Positions 1 through 6,047 are shown, numbered from the stretch's first letter. The stretch is DNA of 11,070 nucleotides from Hominisplanchenecus_A murintestinalis (GCF_943193015.1 NZ_CALPCM010000054.1:1-11070); one strand, 5' to 3'. A program made the numbers and translations. Notes: generated by a model from the sequence alone, not told the origin.

Positions 1-420
1 CTAACACAGATGCAGGCATTAGCCAAGAGTCTGCCGGAATATCCGGTTGTCAGGGCAATGGGAGGTGTTGGAAATGTGCTTGCGCCCAAATTGATCGCAG
101 AGATTGGGGATGTGAGGAGATTCCATAGTGGAAAAGCCCTGATAGCCCACGCAGGAATCGACGCGCCTCCATATCAATCAGGGCGGTTCATTGGAACAGA
201 GAGAAAAATATCCAAGAGAGGATCTTCCAGTCTGCGTAAGATTGGATATGAAGTGATGAGATGCCTGAAAACACATAAAGAACCAGAAGACGCAGCCGTG
301 TATAGGTTTATCTTGAAGAAAGAAAAAGAAGGGAAATCGAAACGTGCAGCTAAGATAGCAGGATTAAATAAATTTCTCAGGATTTATTATGCACGTGTAA
401 TGGAAGTATACCAGAATTAA
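1..420 (+). CDS. IS110-family transposase, C-terminal part (5' end outside window)
   Basis: The frame is open from the first base and ends at a TAA at 418-420, so the gene starts upstream of the window and only about 139 C-terminal residues are seen. The visible protein matches the C-terminal Transposase_20 (IS116/IS110/IS902) domain. It has a helix-hairpin-helix-like MGGVGNVLAPKLIAEIGD stretch, then RFHSGKALIAHAGIDAPP and the KISKRGSSSLRKIGYEVM block; the serine-rich SKRGSSSLR segment is where family members carry the catalytic serine. IS110 enzymes are DEDD/serine recombinases that move a circular intermediate guided by an element-encoded RNA. The N-terminal RuvC-like DEDD domain is not visible, so intactness cannot be judged. 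The ATG at position 10 is internal and not the true start. Family assignment is strong; the IS110 versus IS1111 subgroup is not settled. Confidence 0.9.
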   Translation, partial: LTQMQALAKSLPEYPVVRAMGGVGNVLAPKLIAEIGDVRRFHSGKALIAHAGIDAPPYQSGRFIGTERKISKRGSSSLRKIGYEVMRCLKTHKEPEDAAVYRFILKKEKEGKSKRAAKIAGLNKFLRIYYARVMEVYQN

Positions 421-438
421 AAAGAACTAAAGCAGAGA

Positions 439-492
439 ATACGACAGACCGGATTTTTTCACCGGTCTAATTGTCGTGGAAAAAATTCGTAT
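439..492 (+). other. Structured non-coding segment just 3' of the IS110 transposase
   Basis: Nineteen bases after the transposase stop the sequence folds well on paper. AGACCGG (446-452) pairs with CCGGTCT (462-468) around a 9-nt T-rich loop. CGACA (442-446) can pair with TGTCG (472-476) below it, and ATACGA (439-444) can alternatively pair with TCGTAT (487-492). The two outer helices share bases, so they are alternatives. IS110-family elements encode a guide (bridge/seek) RNA in a non-coding end, downstream of the gene in the IS1111 group and upstream in the IS110 group. The folding is seen directly; an RNA role is inference, and an ordinary element-end hairpin is the simpler explanation. 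Confidence 0.4.
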
Positions 493-503
493 CAAAAATT
501 TAT

Positions 504-546
504 AAAAAACCTGCCAGAAAGTCTTGACTTTTGTTAGCAGGTTTTT
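504..546. terminator. Bidirectional-type terminator hairpin after the transposase
   Basis: AAAAACCTGC (505-514) and GCAGGTTTTT (537-546) form a perfect 10-bp stem. A nested AAAGTC (518-523) / GACTTT (526-531) repeat lies inside the 22-nt loop. A-tracts on the left and T-tracts on the right make it terminator-like in both directions. It would end transposase transcription and insulate the sigma-like gene. It could also be part of the insertion sequence end. Confidence 0.6.
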
Positions 547-632
547 ATGCCCAAAAGGCACATCAGCTCATTGATGACTTTTTGCGGCAGAGATGCCGGA
601 AAGGAAAGGCATATCATCATGCAGGCAAAAGG

Positions 633-647
633 CTGGCACTATGCCAG
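633..647. repeat. Short perfect palindrome in the leader of the sigma-like gene
   Basis: CTGGCA (633-638) and TGCCAG (642-647) are perfect inverted repeats separated by CTA. They lie about 60 nt upstream of the sigma-like start codon, in sequence with no credible gene. The size fits a repressor half-site pair or a small RNA hairpin. There is no T-tract, so it is not a terminator. Function unknown. Confidence 0.35.
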
Positions 648-660
648 ATATCCATGACTT

Positions 661-698
661 CGATTTGTTGCCAATTAACTAAATCGACAAATCGGAGG
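661..698 (+). promoter_or_regulatory. Hairpin abutting the ribosome binding site of the sigma-like gene
   Basis: CGATTTGTTG (661-670) pairs with CGACAAATCG (685-694) over 10 positions with one G-U pair and a 14-nt AT-rich loop. The last base of the 3' arm, G694, is also the first base of the GGAGG Shine-Dalgarno (694-698), which lies 8 nt before the ATG at 707. In mRNA the stem would sit against the ribosome binding site and could slow initiation or respond to a trans factor. In DNA it could be an operator. The pairing is directly visible; regulation is inferred. Confidence 0.5.
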
Positions 699-706
699 AA
701 AATATC

Positions 707-1267
707 ATGGAAGATAGAATATACACATTTTATGACAAATACCAGAAAGTCAGATATGAAAACGTAACTGCAGAGGAGCTGGATTTTTTGAACAAATCTT
801 ATAATAAGGATAAATATTTAATGCGTGATCAGTACATCAGGCAGAACATTTGTCTTTTTTCTTCATTGGAAACCGAAGAAGGTAATTTTACGGATTATCT
901 CTCTGATCGGAATGCAGATGTTGCCCAGCAGATTACAAGCGAAAGTTTCTTTAAAGAGTTATTTTCGGATTTAACGGAAAGAGAAAAGCGGATTGTATGC
1001 GAAAATCTCGTAGAAGGAAAAAGCCTGGGAGAAGTTGCAGACAGCTTAAAGATTTGCTATCGTCAGGCAAGCAGAGATAAAAAGAGTGCTTTAAGCAAAA
1101 TGCTGAAACGTATGAAGGCAGCCGGATATAGATCCTATGCGGAAGCGGAGAAGGATCTGCTGAATAATGGTGGATTTGCACCAACGCAGATGGATGCTCA
1201 AAATAGTATCCAGAGGAAGAGAATGGGGGCAGTGAGATTGCCGTCGGATAGTGTGAAAAGGAAATAA
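707..1267 (+). CDS. Small sigma-70 region 4-like / HTH regulatory protein
   Basis: This 186-residue protein has a GGAGG ribosome binding site 8 nt before the ATG. Its middle (about residues 84-135) reads as sigma region 4: LFSDLTEREKRIVCENLVEG, then the helix-turn-helix KSLGEVADSLKICYRQASRDKKSALSKML. This is the pattern that contacts a -35 element in sigma factors and in sigma-like regulators of Firmicutes mobile elements. The N-terminal 80 residues are charged and hold no region 2 that I can recognise, so it may not work as a complete sigma factor. The basic C-terminus (QRKRMG...KRK) is probably disordered. It sits alone between two terminators next to an insertion sequence, which suggests accessory origin. 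It could be a sigma factor of an integrated element or a DNA-binding activator. Confidence 0.75.
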   Translation: MEDRIYTFYDKYQKVRYENVTAEELDFLNKSYNKDKYLMRDQYIRQNICLFSSLETEEGNFTDYLSDRNADVAQQITSESFFKELFSDLTEREKRIVCENLVEGKSLGEVADSLKICYRQASRDKKSALSKMLKRMKAAGYRSYAEAEKDLLNNGGFAPTQMDAQNSIQRKRMGAVRLPSDSVKRK

Positions 1268-1278
1268 AAATTAGATTG

Positions 1279-1322
1279 CCAGGGGCATTGATTGCTGTAA
1301 TCAGTGCCTCTGGTTATTTTTT
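1279..1322 (+). terminator. Rho-independent terminator of the sigma-like gene
   Basis: CCAGGGGCATTGATT (1279-1293) pairs with AATCAGTGCCTCTGG (1299-1313) over 15 positions including two G-U pairs, with a 5-nt loop GCTGT. TTATTTTTT (1314-1322) follows at once. It begins 11 nt after the stop codon of the upstream gene. Confidence 0.9.
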
Positions 1323-1398
1323 GAAGTATTACTATTGTGTCGATAAAATGTGATTAATGCTGAAAGAAATTAAAAGTTAGCATAAAATATAAAACAGA

Positions 1399-1473
1399 CC
1401 TAATCAAGCGTATTGTGCTCAAACCGATTAGGCTTTCGGCGAAGTGTTACGATAAACGCTTCGCCATTTTGTT
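1399..1473 (+). ncRNA. Candidate two-stem small RNA or tandem terminator (orphan)
   Basis: Two consecutive hairpins lie in a gene-free stretch. CCTAATC (1399-1405) pairs with GATTAGG (1426-1432) around a 20-nt loop. Six bases later GGCGAAGTGTT (1438-1448) pairs with AACGCTTCGCC (1455-1465; one G-U) around a 6-nt loop, followed by ATTTTGTTT (1465-1473 region). Stem, stem, U-rich tail is the layout of a small RNA ending in its own terminator. The upstream gene already has a strong terminator at 1279-1322, so a second one is not needed for it. A TATAAA at 1388-1393 could be a -10 box, but no good -35 is seen. It may instead be a relic of a lost gene. Confidence 0.35.
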
Positions 1474-1513
1474 TGCCCAGTGTGTGGGATGTTTAATGGG
1501 GTGAAAGTAAGAT

Positions 1514-1556
1514 ATGAGCCAAAAACAGATAAACGGATTTACTGCCTTTGGCTCAT
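1514..1556. repeat. Long inverted repeat downstream of the minus-strand gene
   Basis: ATGAGCCAAA (1514-1523) and TTTGGCTCAT (1547-1556) are perfect 10-bp inverted repeats. The 23-nt interior can itself pair as CAGATAAA / TTTACTG with one bulge around CGGA, giving a nearly continuous hairpin of about 43 nt. It lies about 50 nt beyond the stop of the minus-strand gene at 1608 and may terminate or stabilise that transcript, although no strong T-tract follows in either direction. Apart from this and the two preceding elements, nothing gene-like is visible between 1323 and 1607. Confidence 0.5.
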
Positions 1557-1607
1557 AGTATCATTTACTGAATATTTCTCGCAAGCCGCCTGGTTAACTG
1601 CGTTGCC

Positions 1608-2087
1608 TTACTCTGCCGTCGGGGTTCCCTCACGGGCGGTTTTCAGCGCGGAGTTCACGGCGTCTAACAATACCTGCGAGGTGTAGCGGCTCTCCTCAGA
1701 ATATGTAATGTCTTCTGTGGATTGTTTTTCGCAGATTTGCTGGGCGAGTTCCTCCAGGGCAGGCTGTACCAGAGGGTACATGGTCGTAACTGAATCGCTC
1801 AGGTTTACCAGCCGGATGGAATTGATATGGTCGCTGTCCACGGTGACTTCTACATCCAGGGCATTGTCGTTCAGGGTAATAGGGGTCGTATAGACGCCGG
1901 GGGTATATCTTGCCGAGACAGAAGAGCTGTCCTGTCCGTTGGCAGGATAGGTACTGGGGGCAGAGGCTGATTTTGGTCGAAACATTATAATCATCAATAT
2001 CACCAGAATAATTCCTAAAGTGATAAAAATTCCGGTATAAATCAACTCCCTCATGCGAAATACCATGATTTTAGTTTTTGAACCCAT
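1608..2087 (-). CDS. Membrane-anchored protein with FMN-binding-like domain
   Basis: The start at 2087 is supported by an AGGAGGA-type ribosome binding site (complement of 2094-2100). The 159-residue protein has a short basic N-terminus and one hydrophobic segment at about residues 15-36 (LIYTGIFITLGIILVILMII). A Ser/Pro/Ala-rich linker follows, then a soluble domain at about 60-153. That domain has the order of FMN_bind domains: YTPGVYTTPI, LDVEVTVDSDHINSIRLVN, YPLVQPALEELAQQICEKQS, then TSQVLLDAVNSAL. NqrC/RnfG-type members carry SGATxT(S), where a Thr is covalently flavinylated. Here the equivalent stretch reads SEESRYTS (130-137), so covalent FMN attachment is doubtful. The domain probably faces outside the membrane. 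No electron-transfer partner is adjacent. The protein is divergent from the C69 dipeptidase gene. The fold call is by pattern only. Confidence 0.6.
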   Translation of the reverse strand: MGSKTKIMVFRMRELIYTGIFITLGIILVILMIIMFRPKSASAPSTYPANGQDSSSVSARYTPGVYTTPITLNDNALDVEVTVDSDHINSIRLVNLSDSVTTMYPLVQPALEELAQQICEKQSTEDITYSEESRYTSQVLLDAVNSALKTAREGTPTAE

Positions 2088-2198
2088 CTGCAGTCCTCCT
2101 AACCATTTAATATAGTAAGATTGATTTTCTATAGTTTATGGCCAGGCGATGGAGGATATGCCTTATCTTTGCGAAAAGTGTGCCGCATTGCATAGGTA

Positions 2199-2227
2199 TT
2201 GACTTATTATGCATAAATGCGTATAAT
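2199..2227 (+). promoter_or_regulatory. SigA-type promoter of the C69 dipeptidase gene
   Basis: TTGACT (2199-2204) and TATAAT (2222-2227) are separated by exactly 17 nt, which is near-consensus for the vegetative sigma factor. Transcription would start around 2234, leaving a leader of about 60 nt before the AAGGAG ribosome binding site (2286-2291) and the ATG at 2297. I could not pick a clear promoter for the divergent minus-strand gene in 2101-2198. Confidence 0.85.
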
Positions 2228-2296
2228 AATAAGCTGAATTAGGAATGGCTGCGTGGCGGCAGTGCATAATATATTATTCAGAAAGAAGGAGTACAT

Positions 2297-4264
2297 ATGA
2301 AAAAGAAAGGTTTCAAAGTAACTGGACGCGGGCTGATGCTGGCGATGGCTGTTGCGGTGACTTCCCTGGCAGCCGGGAGCATGACGGCAGAGGCGTGCAC
2401 TTCCTATTATGCAGGGAAAAAGACGACTGTGGACGGTTCTATTATGTTTGGACGTACAGAGGATATCGGCGGATCCCACAGTAAGATTTTTAAGGTTTAT
2501 CCGGCGGCAGTTCATGCGCAGGGTGAGATGTATAAAGATGTAACGAAGTTTACCATGCCGCTTCCGGCAAAGACATACCGTTATACTGCATGTGAAGATG
2601 ATCCGGGATACGGCGGAGAGTTATTTGGCGAAGTAGGGACGAATGAACTGGGCGTGTCTATGTCGGCGACAGAATCAGCTTCGCCTGTAAGCGCAGTTAA
2701 AGAGGCCGATCCGTTTACGGATAACGGAATTACAGAGGCAAGTATGGTGAGCGCGGTTCTTCCGTGCATAAAGACAGCAAGAGAAGGAGTGGATTTCCTG
2801 GCGGATATTCTGGACACTTACGGAGCCGGAGAGGGAAATACACTGATGTTTGCAGATAAGAACGAGTGCTGGTATTTTGAAATTCTGTCCGGCCATCAGT
2901 ATGCGGCGATCAAGATGCCGGAGGATAAGGCAGGCATCATGCCGAACTGTTTCATGATAGGAAACATCGATGTGACGGATACGGAAAATGTGGTTGCTTC
3001 AGAGGAACTGATTTCTACTGCAGAAAAGGCAAATGTTCTGGTGCGTGACGGCGAAAATACAAATACCATTAACATCAGGAAGTCTTATGGCGGGACTATG
3101 AGGGAATCGAATACAAACCGTATCTGGGGAGGCCAATTGATTCTTAATCCTGATTTGAAAGAGACAATTACACCTGAGGATGCTGATTATGAGATGTTTG
3201 TAACCCCGAAGGAAAAGGTTAGCATACAGACGCTGTATAAAATTGCAGGTACACAGTATGAGAGTGAAGAATTTGAAGGCATAGAGTCTGAAAAAGTGCT
3301 GACGGTTATCGGAACTCCCAGATCCTGTGAATGCCATGTATTGCAGATTCGTCCGGAAATGCCCACGGAGCTTGCTACCGTTGAATGGCTGAGCATGGGG
3401 TCGGCAGATCTGTCGCCGTTCCTTCCGTTCTACAGTGCGGCTCTCACTGATACACATCCGGCATATAAGGCTGGAGATATAGTTTATAATGACGCTTCTG
3501 CTTACTGGGCCTTCCGTTCGCTGGCATCCATGAGCATGGCAGCGGCATCCAGGGATTTGGCGGCAAATAATATAAAACAATATTGGACGAATTATGTAAA
3601 TTCACTTGTGGAGGCGCAGGCGTTTGTAGATGAGAAGATGCTTTCTTTATACAAGACGAATCCGGCGGCAGTTTCTGCAAAGGCTGATAACCTGGGAATG
3701 GCAGTTGCAGATGAGGCTATCGCTGCCGCAAAGCAGATGTATCGTGAGCTGGCAGCCAGGCTTGCTGCCGGAAATGGCCAGATCGTGGCAACCCGGAAAG
3801 AACCGACTTTTATTCCATCTATGCTGAAAGCAGAGAAATATTCGGGCTATTCATATGACATGGTTTATAAGGCGCCGGAGAACTTTACAGCCACGAAAGA
3901 AGAAGTAGATGCTTTAAAAAGCCAGGCAGCGCAGGCTAATAAAAACTTCGCTGATGCGCAGGCGAAACTTGCTGATGTACAGAAAGAGCTTGCTGCGGCA
4001 CGGAAAGAGCTTGAGCAGTTAAAGAAGCCGCAGGTGAAGATTTCAACAAACAAAACGAAATATACGGTGAAGAAGGGGAAAAAAGTAAAAATTAAAGCTT
4101 CGGTAGAGAATGCTTCCGGCAAGAAAATTATTTTTAAATCTGAAAATAAGAAGGTTGCAAAAGTAAGCGCTAAGGGCGTGGTCACGGGAGTGAAAAAAGG
4201 AAAAGCTGTGATTAGCATTAAATGTAATGGCGTTACGAAAGAAGTAAAGGTTGTTGTAAAATAA
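2297..4264 (+). CDS. Secreted C69-family dipeptidase with coiled coil and Ig-like tail
   Basis: This 655-residue protein has AAGGAG 5 nt before its ATG. Residues 1-33 are a signal peptide: a KKK start, a hydrophobic core, and a TAEA cleavage site directly before Cys34. The mature protein would begin CTSYYAGKKTTVDGSIMFGRTED, matching C69 (PepD-like) Ntn-hydrolases whose N-terminal Cys is the nucleophile. Signal-peptidase cleavage could therefore double as activation. TAEAC is a poor lipobox, so lipidation is unlikely. The catalytic region runs to about residue 525. Residues about 533-577 are an Ala/Lys/Glu coiled coil. Residues 578-655 form a lysine-rich bacterial Ig-like (BIG2-type) domain with SENKKVAKVSAKGVVTGVKKG, a likely cell-surface binding module. 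Classical lactobacillus C69 dipeptidases lack this tail. The role is probably extracellular peptide or dipeptide cleavage. The gene is monocistronic. Confidence 0.88.
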   Translation: MKKKGFKVTGRGLMLAMAVAVTSLAAGSMTAEACTSYYAGKKTTVDGSIMFGRTEDIGGSHSKIFKVYPAAVHAQGEMYKDVTKFTMPLPAKTYRYTACEDDPGYGGELFGEVGTNELGVSMSATESASPVSAVKEADPFTDNGITEASMVSAVLPCIKTAREGVDFLADILDTYGAGEGNTLMFADKNECWYFEILSGHQYAAIKMPEDKAGIMPNCFMIGNIDVTDTENVVASEELISTAEKANVLVRDGENTNTINIRKSYGGTMRESNTNRIWGGQLILNPDLKETITPEDADYEMFVTPKEKVSIQTLYKIAGTQYESEEFEGIESEKVLTVIGTPRSCECHVLQIRPEMPTELATVEWLSMGSADLSPFLPFYSAALTDTHPAYKAGDIVYNDASAYWAFRSLASMSMAAASRDLAANNIKQYWTNYVNSLVEAQAFVDEKMLSLYKTNPAAVSAKADNLGMAVADEAIAAAKQMYRELAARLAAGNGQIVATRKEPTFIPSMLKAEKYSGYSYDMVYKAPENFTATKEEVDALKSQAAQANKNFADAQAKLADVQKELAAARKELEQLKKPQVKISTNKTKYTVKKGKKVKIKASVENASGKKIIFKSENKKVAKVSAKGVVTGVKKGKAVISIKCNGVTKEVKVVVK

Positions 4265-4282
4265 TCCATTTCGTTAAAATCT

Positions 4283-4326
4283 AAATCCCGGGAAGGAAAC
4301 AAAAGGATTTCCTTTCCGGGATTTTT
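4283..4326 (+). terminator. Rho-independent terminator of the dipeptidase gene
   Basis: A 17-position stem pairs 4283-4299 (begins AAATCCCGGG) with 4308-4324 (ends CCGGGATTT), with one G-U pair and an 8-nt loop. A T-run at 4322-4326 overlaps the end of the stem. It starts 19 nt after the stop codon. The A-rich left flank makes it possibly bidirectional. Confidence 0.9.
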
Positions 4327-4336
4327 GTGTTATGAT
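4308..4336 (+). promoter_or_regulatory. Probable extended -10 promoter for the NUDIX-led operon
   Basis: TGTTATGAT at 4328-4336 is an extended -10 (TG-N-TATGAT). The -35 position 17 nt upstream, TTTCCT (4308-4313), is weak and lies in the 3' arm of the preceding terminator stem. Transcription would start about 4343, some 54 nt before the ATG at 4397. It is the best candidate promoter for the downstream co-directional genes. Confidence 0.45.
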
Positions 4337-4396
4337 GTCTGGAGAGTAATGGGACAGGGCTCCGGGGGTCAGGAGCAGAGACAGGGGGCAGAGGAC

Positions 4397-5011
4397 ATGA
4401 GCCGGATTAAGAAGATTGATAAGCTGACGGACAGCAGATATCTGAATATGTACCAGCTGCAAGCCAGTGATCGGCTGGGCGGGGATGTGAAATATTTTGT
4501 GGCGTCCCGGGCAAAAAGGACGGAAGAGCTCCAGATAAATACACGGAGCTGGAAACCGGACGGAGTGATTATTTACAGCCTATACGGAGAGGAAAGAGAT
4601 AAGGTGCTGCTGGTAAGGCAGTACCGATACAGTATTGACGAGTATATTTACGAGTTCCCGGCGGGGCTGGTTGACGAGGGTGAGACTTACCGGCAGGCGG
4701 CAGTCCGGGAAGTGAAAGAGGAGACCGGGCTGACGCTTCATCCCCTGATGGTGGATGAGATGTATGAAAAGCCGTATTTTACCACGATTGGGATGACAGA
4801 CGAGTGCTGTGCGACTGTGTATGGTTATTCGGAAGGAGAAATCAGCAGCAGATGGCTGGAGGATACGGAAGACATAGAAGTTGTGCTGGCGGATAAAGAG
4901 GAAGTGAAGAGAATCCTGAAAGAAGAGAAAGTAGCTATCATGTGCGCTTACATGCTAATGCATTTTTTGCAGGATGAAGAACCGTTTGGCTTTTTACAGC
5001 CGCCGGGCTGA
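4397..5011 (+). CDS. NUDIX hydrolase (ADP-ribose pyrophosphatase-like)
   Basis: I chose the ATG at 4397 (204 residues) over an upstream in-frame ATG at 4325. The upstream start would lie inside the terminator of the previous gene and lacks a ribosome binding site, while AGGGGG (4383-4388) stands 8 nt before 4397. The NUDIX box is complete at residues 90-112: G90, E96, R104-E105, E108-E109, G111, as GLVDEGETYRQAAVREVKEE followed by TGL. This motif binds the divalent metals that hydrolyse nucleoside diphosphates linked to another group. The preceding VLLVRQYRYSIDEYIYEFPAG resembles the NudF/ADP-ribose pyrophosphatase group, which cleaves ADP-ribose to AMP and ribose-5-phosphate. Substrate cannot be fixed from sequence alone. 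It is cytosolic and probably first in the operon that continues with the YcxB-like gene 38 nt later. Confidence 0.85.
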   Translation: MSRIKKIDKLTDSRYLNMYQLQASDRLGGDVKYFVASRAKRTEELQINTRSWKPDGVIIYSLYGEERDKVLLVRQYRYSIDEYIYEFPAGLVDEGETYRQAAVREVKEETGLTLHPLMVDEMYEKPYFTTIGMTDECCATVYGYSEGEISSRWLEDTEDIEVVLADKEEVKRILKEEKVAIMCAYMLMHFLQDEEPFGFLQPPG

Positions 5012-5049
5012 GAAAAATTTATAGCACGAAACTGTGCGCGGAGGTAATG

Positions 5050-5550
5050 ATGGAAGTAAAGTTTGAAGTAAAAATGACACAAAAAGTAATGTACAATTTT
5101 TTGATGAATCACACCTATCGGAGCATGACAGGAATTTCAGGAGTGCTCTTTGGCGTGGCAGCGCTTGCCATTTTGGGAGTGACTTATGGGAATGTGCCGA
5201 CCTGGCAGAGCGGGGCTTATCTGTTGTTTGGCGTATGGTTTCTTCTGTATTTGCCGGTAAGCCTTTATACCCGCGCTGCAAAACAGGTAAAGTTAAATCC
5301 TGCTTTTAAAAAGCCTATTACATACATTATAAACGAAGAGGGAGTCACGACGATGCAGGAAGATAAGAAGGCCGTGATTGCCTGGGAAGATATGATGAAA
5401 GTGACAGAAACAAAGCTTAGCCTTCTGGCATATACGGGAAAACGCTATTCGTTTGTACTGCCGAAGGAATGTATGGGAGGGCAGTATGAGGATGTGGTGA
5501 AAATGATTCGTGAGCATATGGAGCCGCAGCGTGTGAAGATAAAAGGATAA
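5050..5550 (+). CDS. YcxB-like membrane protein
   Basis: Two adjacent ATGs (5047 and 5050) are possible. GGAGG at 5040-5044 is only 2 nt from the first but 5 nt from the second, so 5050 is preferred, giving 166 residues. Two transmembrane helices are visible at about residues 28-48 and 54-73. A cytosolic C-terminal domain follows: ITYIINEEGVTTMQEDKKAVIAWEDMMKVTETKLSLLAYTGKRYSFVLPKE. The pattern of two helices plus a beta-rich tail with a W-[ED]-x-[IM] strand and FVLPK matches the YcxB-like family, whose function is unknown. It lies between the NUDIX gene and tsaE, 7 nt before tsaE, so it is probably co-transcribed. I cannot assign a role. Confidence 0.7.
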   Translation: MEVKFEVKMTQKVMYNFLMNHTYRSMTGISGVLFGVAALAILGVTYGNVPTWQSGAYLLFGVWFLLYLPVSLYTRAAKQVKLNPAFKKPITYIINEEGVTTMQEDKKAVIAWEDMMKVTETKLSLLAYTGKRYSFVLPKECMGGQYEDVVKMIREHMEPQRVKIKG

Positions 5551-5557
5551 GAGAGTT

Positions 5558-5995
5558 ATGGTTACAGAGACATTTTGTGCAGAGGAGACATTTGAATTGG
5601 GCAGAAGCCTGGGAGAACAGGCAAAGCCGGGAGATATCTATACGCTGAACGGCGATTTGGGAGTGGGAAAGACGGTATTTTCCCAGGGGCTGGCGAAGGG
5701 GCTTGGGATTGCAGAGCCGATTAGCAGCCCTACGTTCACGATTGTCCAGGTATATGAGGAGGGCAGACTGCCTTTTTACCATTTTGACGTGTATCGTATC
5801 GGAGACGCAGAAGAAATGGAAGAGATTGGATACCAGGATTATTTCTATGGGAACGGGGTATGCCTGATTGAGTGGGCAGACCTGATTCGGGAAATCCTTC
5901 CGGAAAAAGTCATTCCGGTTTTGATTGAGAAGGATCTGGAAAAAGGGTTTGACTATCGGAAAATCACGGTTGGGATAGAAGAAGTTTACGAGTAA
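5558..5995 (+). CDS. tsaE: t6A biosynthesis ATPase TsaE (YjeE)
   Basis: The 145-residue length is normal for TsaE. The Walker A loop is GDLGVGKT (32-39), with K38 and T39 binding ATP and Mg. The family signatures SSPTFTIVQVY (56-66), HFDVYR (75-80) and EWAD (105-108) are all present. TsaE is a cytosolic P-loop ATPase that binds the TsaB-TsaD dimer and resets it during threonylcarbamoyl transfer to A37 of ANN-decoding tRNAs. The start lies 7 nt after the YcxB-like stop, with a modest AAGG ribosome binding site about 12 nt upstream, suggesting translational coupling. TsaB follows after 52 nt. No key residue is missing. Confidence 0.96.
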   Translation: MVTETFCAEETFELGRSLGEQAKPGDIYTLNGDLGVGKTVFSQGLAKGLGIAEPISSPTFTIVQVYEEGRLPFYHFDVYRIGDAEEMEEIGYQDYFYGNGVCLIEWADLIREILPEKVIPVLIEKDLEKGFDYRKITVGIEEVYE

Positions 5996-6047
5996 GCTTT
6001 CAAATCTATCGGGAAGATGCAGCGAGTGCGTAAGGAAAGGGAAACGT

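Noticed and set aside
635..650. Sigma-54 type -24/-12 promoter (TGGCAC)
   Set aside because: TGGCAC is present, but the required TTGCA-like -12 box at the correct spacing is not.
531..767. 78-residue plus-strand frame starting at TTG
   Set aside because: It begins inside the loop of a terminator hairpin, has no ribosome binding site, shows no domain and overlaps the real sigma-like start by 61 nt.
951..1184. Minus-strand frame antisense to the sigma-like gene
   Set aside because: It is a mirror of a well-supported gene, with a Ser/Leu/His-rich random-looking product.
1480..1686. 68-residue plus-strand frame
   Set aside because: It crosses the long inverted repeat and the 3' end of the minus-strand FMN-binding-like gene, and has no ribosome binding site.
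2383..2400. Lipoprotein signal at Cys34 of the dipeptidase
   Set aside because: The residues before the Cys are T-A-E-A; a lipobox needs a small residue at -2 and usually Leu/Val/Ile at -3, whereas AEA fits signal peptidase I and Cys34 matches the Ntn nucleophile.
2999..3580. 193-residue minus-strand frame inside the dipeptidase gene
   Set aside because: It is antisense to conserved C69 coding sequence, with a Cys/Arg/His-rich product showing no domain.
3865..4302. 145-residue Phe-rich minus-strand frame
   Set aside because: The apparent hydrophobic protein is the complement of Lys codons in the coiled coil and Ig-like tail, and its start lies in the terminator region.
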